A stretch of 64,000 bases of DNA from Stomoxys calcitrans. Lineage: Eukaryota; Arthropoda; Insecta; Diptera; Muscidae. The notes beneath the pieces are model-generated. The model was not told the DNA's origin. It was given only the letters and a program-made list of their open reading frames with translations, and searched no databases. The first letter of the stretch is position 1; every line of letters begins with the position of its first letter. Location of the stretch: contig NC_081555.1 of the NCBI RefSeq assembly GCF_963082655.1, positions 151,164,545 to 151,228,544 of the forward strand, written 5' to 3'. Positions 57,284 through 64,000 of this stretch are shown here, piece after piece. Position numbers and translations under genes: made by a program.

Positions 57284-58281
57284 GAAAGGCGTTAAGCCAA
57301 ACTTTGAATGCCCACCACCTCGAGTATATACGTAAACAACCTTTCGGCAAAATCCGATGAAAAATGCATACCTTAAGCCCCATACCAGCTATATCGAAAT
57401 ATGTTCCGATTTGCAGAAAAATGTCGAAGAACCTAACACAACGCACTGTCCCAATTTTCGGCGAATTCGGAAATCGGAATATGGGTCCACAACCTTAAAT
57501 CAAGAGATCGGTCTATATGGCAGCTTTATTCAAATTTGGACCAATTTGAGCCAAATCGAAGAATGACGCCGAAGAGCCTAACACAGCTAACTGTCTCAAA
57601 TTTCGGCGATAAATGCGACTTATATGGGCTCAAAACCTTAAATCGAGAGATCGGCCTATATGGCAGCTATATCCAAATCTGAACCGATCTGAGCCAAATT
57701 GATGAATGTTGTCGAAGGGCCTAACGCAAATCACTGTCCCAAATTTCAGCAAAATTGGATAATAAATGTGGCTTTTATGGGCCTAAGACCCTAAATCGGA
57801 AGATCGGTCTATATGGCAGCTATATCCAAATCTTAACCGATCTGGGCCAAATTCATAAGCGATGTTGGATGGCCTAAGACAACTCACTGTCCCAAATTTC
57901 AGCAAAATCGGATAATAAATGTGGCTTTTATAGGCCTAAGACCCTAAAACGGAGGATCGGTCATTATGGCAGCTATATTCAAATCTGAACCGATCTGAGC
58001 CAAATTGATGAATGATGCCGCGAAATCGGGTAATAAATGTGGCTTTTATGGCCTAAGACCCTAAATCGACCGATCGGTCTATATGGGGGCTATATCAAGA
58101 TAAAGTCGGATTTAGCCCATCTTCGAATTTAACCTGCTTATGGACAAAAATATCCCTGTCGGTCTTAGATTTTTACGCTGATCAAGATTTTATATACTGT
58201 ATAGGGTCGGAAATGGATATTTCGATGTGTTGCAAACGGAATGACAAAATGAATATACCCCCATCCTTCGATGGTGGGTAT
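57284..58281 (-). mobile_element. HINE-A element, shortened, no hairpin
   Basis: Counterpart of 45041-46917. It has the same hairpin deletion (GGCGTTAAG-CCAAACTTTG) but only about five units. A deletion joins 'atatgttccgatttg' to 'cagaaaaatgtcgaag', and another shortens the last units ('gatgaatgatgccgcgaaat'). Confidence 0.75.
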
Positions 58282-58968
58282 AAAACTGCTCCTTTTATTG
58301 GCTCACTACACAATATCGGGAGATCGGTTCATATGGCACCTATATCCAAATATCGTACACTCTGGACCACATTTGGCAGGTATAGGCAGGGGTCTAGCGG
58401 AACACACTGTGCCAAATTTCATCGAATTAGGGTAATAAATGGATCTTTTATGGCCTCAATACCCTCCATAGGGATCGGTCGGTCTATAGGGCAACTATAT
58501 CCAAATATAGTCCGATCTGAACACCATTTCACAGAAATGGGAAGGGGTTTACCAGAACTCACTGCACCAAATTTCATCGAAATCGGTTGAAAAATTACCA
58601 ATTTATTGCCTCAAGACTTTAAGTCTGGAGATTGGTCTATATACAACTAAAATCCTATTTTATGAGATCAGAAGACCAGGTTTATATGCAAAGAATACGA
58701 AGTCATCAAAAAGTGTTAGCAAAATGTTTTTGTACCCAAAACATCTGCAAAATTGTAAATACCCAGCTTTTGGGTATAAGTGTGTAAATATCCGGGTATT
58801 TATCCAATTTACCGGGTAAATAGCTTTTGAGTATTTACCCATCGCCCTTCCCATCTCTAGCTGTGGGTTCATAAATGAAGCATTTTTCACCGTATTGTGA
58901 AGAAAGGTGGCATATATATATCACAGGCGGTGGGTATCCAAAGTTCGGACCGAACTTCATTCCTTTTT
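58282..58968. mobile_element. HINE-A-like units and end, block copy 2
   Basis: Counterpart of 46918-47610. The hairpin here reads TTCGGACCGAACTT, less decayed than TTCGGACCAAACTT in copy 1. Confidence 0.55.
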
Positions 58969-60405
58969 ATATCCTCCACCATCGGATGGGGGTATACTAA
59001 TTTCTTCATTCTGTTTGTAACTCCTCGAAATATTCGACTGAGACCCCATAAAGTATATATATATTCTTGTTCGTCGTGACATTTTAAGTGGATTTAGCCA
59101 TGTCCGTCCGTCTGTCGAAAAAACGCTAACTTTCGAACGAGTACAGCTAGCCGCTTGAAATTTTGCACAAATACTTCTTATTTGTGTATGTCGGTTGGGA
59201 TTGTAAATGGGCTATATCGGTCCATGTTTTGGTATAACTGCCATATACACCGATCTTGGGTCTTGACTTCTTGAGCCTCAAGGGTGCGCAATTCTTATCC
59301 GATTTGAATGAAATTTTGCACGATGTGTTTCGTTGTGATATACAACAACTGCGCCAAGTATGGTTCAAATCGGTTCAGAACCTGATATACAATAGCTGCC
59401 ATATTAACTGTTCTGTGGACTTGATTTCTTGAGCTTCTAGAGGGCGCAATTCCTATCCGATTTGGCTGAAATTTTGCATGACTTATTTTATTATGACTTT
59501 CAACAACTGTGCTAAATAAGGTCCAAATAGGTTCAGAACCTGACATAGCTGCCATATAAACCGATCTTGGGACTTGACTTCTTGAGCCTCTAGAGGGCGT
59601 AATTCTTATCCCTTTCGAATGAAATTTTGCACGATGTGTTTTGTTATGATATCCAACAACTGTGCTGAGATTGGTTAAAATCGGTTCAGAACCTGATATA
59701 TTTGCCATATAAACCGTTCTGTGGACTTGATTTCTTGAGCTTCTAGAGCGCGCAATTCCTATCCGATTTGGCTGAAATTTTGCATTACGTATTTTATTAT
59801 GACTTTCAACAACTGTACTAAATTAGGTTCAAATCGGCCAATAATCTGATATAGCTGTCATATAAACCGATCTGGGGTCTTGACTTCTTGAGCCTCTAGA
59901 GGGCGCAATTCGTATCCGATTTGGCTGAAATTTTGCATAACGTATTTTATTATGTCTTTCAACAACAGTGCTAAATAAGGTCCAAATCGGTTCATAACCT
60001 GATTTAGCTGCCATATAAACCGTTCTGTGGACTTGACTTCTTGAACTTCTCGAGGGCGCAATTCCTATCCGATTTGGCTGAAATTTTGCATGACGTATTT
60101 TATTATGACTTTAAACAACTGTGCTAAATAAGGTCCAACTCAGTTCATAACCTGATATAGCTGCCATATAAACCGATCTGGGATCTTGACTTCTTGAGCC
60201 TCTAGAGGTCGCAATTATATTATTATTATTATTTGCCTGAAACTTTGTACGACGGATCCTCTCACGGATCGCTCTAATAGCAGAGCAAATTTTTCCTTTA
60301 ATCCTTTTTTGGCCTAAGAAGAGATGCCGGGAAAAGAACGCGACAAATGCTATCCATGGTGGAGGGTATATAAGATTCGGCCCGGCCGAACTTATCACGC
60401 TTTTA
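58969..60405 (+). mobile_element. HINE-B element, block copy 2
   Basis: 5' end ATATCCTCCACCATCGGATG, GTCCGTCCGTCTGTCG, about seven units, GGGTATATAAGATTCGGCCC and the hairpin, TATCACGCTTTTACTTTT. A small TTA/TTATTA expansion lies at 60216-60232. Confidence 0.75.
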
Positions 60406-61722
60406 CTTTTAATTTTTGTAAAAGGAAAGACTTAAGATACAAACTCCAAAATCGCTCAGTTTCAATACGATTTGCTCTTGAATTTTCCATAACTCCAAAG
60501 CAAAAAGAATTGTATGGCACTTTTGGTCATTGAATTTTCTTCAATGACTTCATCTTCTTACATAGAGTGTTGGTCAGAAAAGGTGTAATCGCCACAGCAA
60601 ACGGGCATTATTAATGTGATATCAATTGAATTTCCAAAAGGGATGCCACCCATGAAATTAGGAACAAAAACTTATAGTGCCATTAATGAATTTCATCTAG
60701 AGAACAGATTAATTAAAATATCCATTCAGAAATTACAGCATTAAAAGAAAACTATGAAAATATAGACTACCACATAATCGGCTTATACACAACAATTAAC
60801 TTGGAGAGGAAAACTTATGAATGAAACTAATGCTTAGGGAGCTGAATTGTCCATTTGAGTATGAGAGGAATCAACTAAACAAATGCTGATACATATGATC
60901 TCTCCATATAATCACAAATTAAGGTAACAATTAAATTTAACTTAAAAAACTAAGAGAAGTAGCCTTAAATACCCCATCCCAGCCTAAGTATAAATTATAA
61001 GATCAGTACTTAGGCCCAACAAGAGGATGTCTCAAAATTGAAAGAAAGCAAAGCCCAGACTATGACAGTCTATGAAGAGGATATTCACTTGTTTTCATAG
61101 AATGCTAAGGATACGCCCGTTGTCCTTTCGGACCATGTAACAAAAGTGAAAACAAAAAAAACCTTACCATTTAAGCCGTAAAGTGCGTGAGTTTGTTTTT
61201 TGTTCTTTTTCCTATTGGTAAAGTAGTTTTCAGGACAATAGGGACGTGTCAGAACAATGGCTTAAATACAACGTGTCATATCGATCAATAGTTCAGCAAC
61301 GCTATCATTCTAAGCTGATTATAGATTTTAATGCCAGTGTAGCAATACTTGAAGTCCTTACAGTTTTATAGCCAACTAATGATTTTTTTTTTCGAAAGTC
61401 TCTGGATGTCTTGGCATTTTAAAAAGGCGGCATTTGCTACTTTGTACAGCAGCACGTTTTGGGGGTATGTGTTTCGAGAGAATGTGGAGAAGAAGAAATG
61501 GGACTGAGAACGGTGCATTAATTTTCTTAGAAAAACGCATTATATTTAGCGTTTATGGGGCGTTATTTTCTGTTGAAAGATTAAAGTGCTGGGTGTTACC
61601 CATACTTTTACTTGATTTTTCAAATAAACAAAACTCCCTAATATTTTCTCAATTTATTGATGAAAGAATAGGGGAAAATATTCGGAATACTTGCAAAAAT
61701 AAAGTAAAAATATTTACTTAAA
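60406..61722. other. Second single-copy-looking segment, block copy 2
   Basis: Counterpart of 49046-50323. No coding or RNA gene was recognised. High conservation between copies is explained by their recent common origin, so it is no evidence of function. Confidence 0.5.
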
Positions 61723-62249
61723 AACTAACGTCCCCCATACCCCAATTTTCAAAAAAGCCAGATCTTGGAGATGCGTGCACCAATTTAAGCCACCCTCAAA
61801 AACACGAAATAGGTAAAAAAAGGTTGGGCTCAAATAATCTAGGGGGGACGCCCCATCCCAAAACAAACCCGAACGGACATGTGCACCGATTGCGACAATA
61901 TGGGTATCAAATGAAAGGTATTTAAGAGTAGAGTACGAATTAGATATACAATTTTCACTCTTCAGTTTCGGGGGGTCCTCCACCCCCAAAAAGGCCCCAA
62001 GAGGACACTTTCACCGCATTTGGCAATATGGGTATCAAATGAAAGGTATTTGAGAGTAGAATACGAACTTGGCATTAAAAAATCACCCAACAGGACACTT
62101 TAACCGCTTTGAGTAATATGGGTATCAAATAAAGGGTATTTAAAAGTAGAATACAAATCATAGAAAACAAAAATTTTTTTTTTGGTGCCTGAGAGCCCTC
62201 CCCACCACCAAAATCCCACAAGCATGACAAAAGGTCTTTGGGACTTTTT
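61723..62249 (+). repeat. Repeat C units
   Basis: 'gccagatcttggagatgcgt', then three units with 'atatgggtatcaaatgaaag', 'tttgagagtagaatacgaac'. Same orientation as 6355-6990. Confidence 0.65.
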
Positions 62250-63293
62250 TTTATCTAAAGACAAAATGTCAGTGAAATTTTATCTAAAGACAAAATTTCA
62301 GTGAAATTTAATCTAAAGACAAAATTTCAGTGAAATTTAATCTAAAGACAAAATTTCAGTGAAATTTAATATAAAGACAAAATTTCAGTGAAATTTTATC
62401 TAAAGACAAAATTTCAGTGAAATTTTATCTAAAGACAAAATTTCAGTGAAATTTTATCTAAAGACAAAATTTCAGTGAAATTTTATCTAAAGACAAAATT
62501 TCAGTGAAATTTTATCTAAAGACAAAATTTCAGTGAAATTTTATCTAAAGACAAAATTTCAGTGAAATTTTATCTAAAGACAAAATTTCAGTGAAATTTT
62601 ATCTAAAGACAAAATTTCAGTGAAATTTTATCTAAAGACAAAATTTCAGTGAAATTTTATCTAAAGACAAAATTTCAGTGAAATTTTATCTAAAGACAAA
62701 ATTTCTGTGAAATTTTATCTAAATGCAAAATTTCAGTGAAATTTTATCTAAAGGCAAAATTTCAGTGAAATTTTATCTAAAGACAAAATTTCAGTGAAAT
62801 TTTATCTAAAGACAAAATTTCAGTGAAATTTTATCTAAAGACAAAAGTTCAGTGAAATTTTATCTAAAGACAAAAGTTCAGTGAAATTTTATCTAAAGAC
62901 AAAATTTCACAGAAAGACAAAATTCAGTGAAATTTTATCTAAAGACAAAATTTCAGTGAAATTTTATCTAAAGACAAAATTTCAGTGAAATTTTATCTAA
63001 AGACAAAATTTCAGTGAAATTTTATCTAAAGACAAAATTTCAGTGAAATTTTATCTATAGACAAAATTTCAGTGAAATTTTATCTAAAGACAAAATTTCA
63101 GTGAAATTTTATCTAAAGACAAAGTTTCAGTGAAATTTTATCTAAAGACAAAATTTCAGTGAAATTTTATCTATAGACAAAATTTTAGTGAAATTTTATC
63201 TAAAGACAAAATTTCAGTGAAATTTTATCTAAAGACAAAATTTCAGTGAAAATTTATCTAAAGACAAAATTTTAGGGAAATTTTATCTAAAAT
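62250..63293. repeat. 29-bp satellite, about 36 copies
   Basis: Tandem unit ATCTAAAGACAAAATTTCAG + TGAAATTTT (29 bp; for example AAGACAAAAT at 62461 and again at 62490). Most units are identical; a few carry single changes (AAATGCAAAA near 62720, AAAGTTCAG near 62850) and one region is disturbed (62905-62935, 'ttcacagaaagacaaaattc'). Each unit holds the inverted repeat AAATTTC-AGT-GAAATTT. No spacers, so it is not CRISPR-like. Confidence 0.95.
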
Positions 63294-63299
63294 CATAAT

Positions 63300-63722
63300 T
63301 TGTGAAGTTACCTTGATGAGTATGAGGATGATACTGCCGAGCACTTGCTCTGTTCATATACGGGTCTGCAGGGCCGCAGGTTTTCCTATCCTGGGGAGGC
63401 GGTTTATCTGCGATCTGTGTGATCTTGCGAACGTACTTCGGGAAGTCTCCTGAAATTCGTGGATGGGACAGAATTGTTTCGACGGGCAGTGCGATGCGAT
63501 CCTGCGAAGGCACATACGTGCTTATGTAAGGGATAAGCGTTCACCCCCCTAGAGTTCTCTATTCTTTCTCTTACTTTATTTGTCTACAATCTCTGGATAT
63601 GATCCGAGGTCTCACATCTTGTTCCCTTTTCTTCATCTCTAGGGTATCATATTGAGCCCAACTTGCCTCTGAGTGAACTCACTTATGGTGAGGCTACCCA
63701 TTCATCTTAACCTAACTAACAC
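63300..63722 (+). pseudogene. LINE 3' end (Jockey/R1 group), C-terminus and 3' UTR
   Basis: Near 63318-63410 the plus strand reads DDTAEHLLCS, LQGRRFSYPG and, in shifted frames, LLKFVDGTELF, resembling the Cys/His-rich end of ORF2 in Jockey-group elements (D-x-T-A-E-H-x-L-C). The 3' UTR follows, ending in CATCTTAACCTAACTAAC, a TAACC-type tail in place of poly(A). It lies directly after the satellite. Frame shifts make it dead. Confidence 0.6.
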
Positions 63723-64000
63723 CACCCAAAATAATATTGTAATTTAAAATCTGACTTTTTGGCAAATGGCAGCAATTTAAAAATTTAATTCATTACAACA
63801 TAAAAATCATGAAAATTGATTATATTTCAAAAATGCCTGTCCTTCGTCGCTTTCCTCCAATACAAAGCGGAGTGTGGCATGAAAATACAAAGTTCAGCTA
63901 ATGAAATTCATTTTTATGGTTTTCTCTGCCTCTAAGGTAAGTGCATTAATTTTTGTTCCTTAAATAAAGTGCAAGTGATTGATTTAAATTGCAATAATTG
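63723..64000. other. Single-copy-looking end of window
   Basis: No repeat recognised. A good splice-donor-like AAGGTAAGT occurs at 63936-63944, but no exon can be argued from this fragment. Confidence 0.3.

Larger units (their letters stand above)
51501..61722. repeat. Large duplicated block, copy 2
   Basis: See copy 1 (41535-50323). The copy is longer mainly through the 1982-bp HINE-A inserted in the MITE; the HINE-A at 57284-58281 is about 880 bp shorter than its counterpart. Either a tandem duplication or the second allele. Confidence 0.9.

Noticed and set aside
62250..63293. CRISPR-like array
   Set aside because: Units of 29 bp follow one another without spacers, in an animal genome; a simple satellite.
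63936..63944. Splice donor AAGGTAAGT as sign of an exon
   Set aside because: A nine-base match occurs by chance often enough and no coding exon is visible upstream.

Overview
The window reads as euchromatic DNA from a higher fly (Diptera), probably a calyptrate such as a house-fly or stable-fly relative. It carries one convincing host gene in a sea of mobile elements. The gene (13294-14220, +) is an intronless achaete-scute family bHLH gene. Its start (MALGTEN), its loop (GRRGIGPG) and its acidic end ([10 protein letters not shown]) point to achaete. A TATA box with initiator, an upstream Hairy-type site and two 3' UTR motifs resembling the proneural box fit that identity. The species is inferred from this gene plus repeat style, not from a search.

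Most of the rest belongs to a few element groups, named locally here. HINE-A, HINE-B and HINE-D are non-autonomous elements built alike: a 5' end beginning with a (TA)CCC(A/T)CCACC-type motif, a short GGAC/GTCC microsatellite, a tandem array with a period of almost exactly 153 bp, the inverse of the 5' motif, and a short GC-rich hairpin near the 3' end. This matches the architecture known for Helentron-associated (DINE-1-like) elements. Repeat C is a separate family with units of about 120-131 bp. There are also tRNA-derived SINEs, a roughly 237-bp TA-flanked MITE, decayed Tc1/mariner transposases, and non-LTR retrotransposon (LINE) fragments of at least two kinds.

Layout: 1-2.7 kb holds a transposase remnant, repeat remnants and single-copy-looking DNA. 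2.7-12.3 kb is HINE arrays, SINEs, a mariner pseudogene and a perfect 155-bp-arm palindrome. 12.3-14.7 kb is the achaete-like locus. 14.7-28.8 kb is nested HINE and LINE copies around a small unreped island (21.9-22.5 kb). 28.8-39.2 kb alternates single-copy-looking DNA with HINE-A, -B and -D, MITEs and SINEs. 39.2-41.2 kb is a repeat C array. 41.5-50.3 kb and 51.5-61.7 kb are two copies of the same 9-10 kb block, separated by a 200-base run of N; they may be a tandem duplication or two alleles laid end to end. 61.7-64 kb has repeat C, a 29-bp satellite and a LINE 3' end.

The most informative observation is in the second block copy. A HINE-A element sits cleanly inside a MITE that is uninterrupted in the first copy. 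This gives the element's exact ends and shows insertion between T residues without target duplication. Open frames inside the 153-bp arrays arise because 153 is 51 codons, and they are not treated as genes. All functional statements come from reading the sequence and from general family knowledge; no database search was possible.
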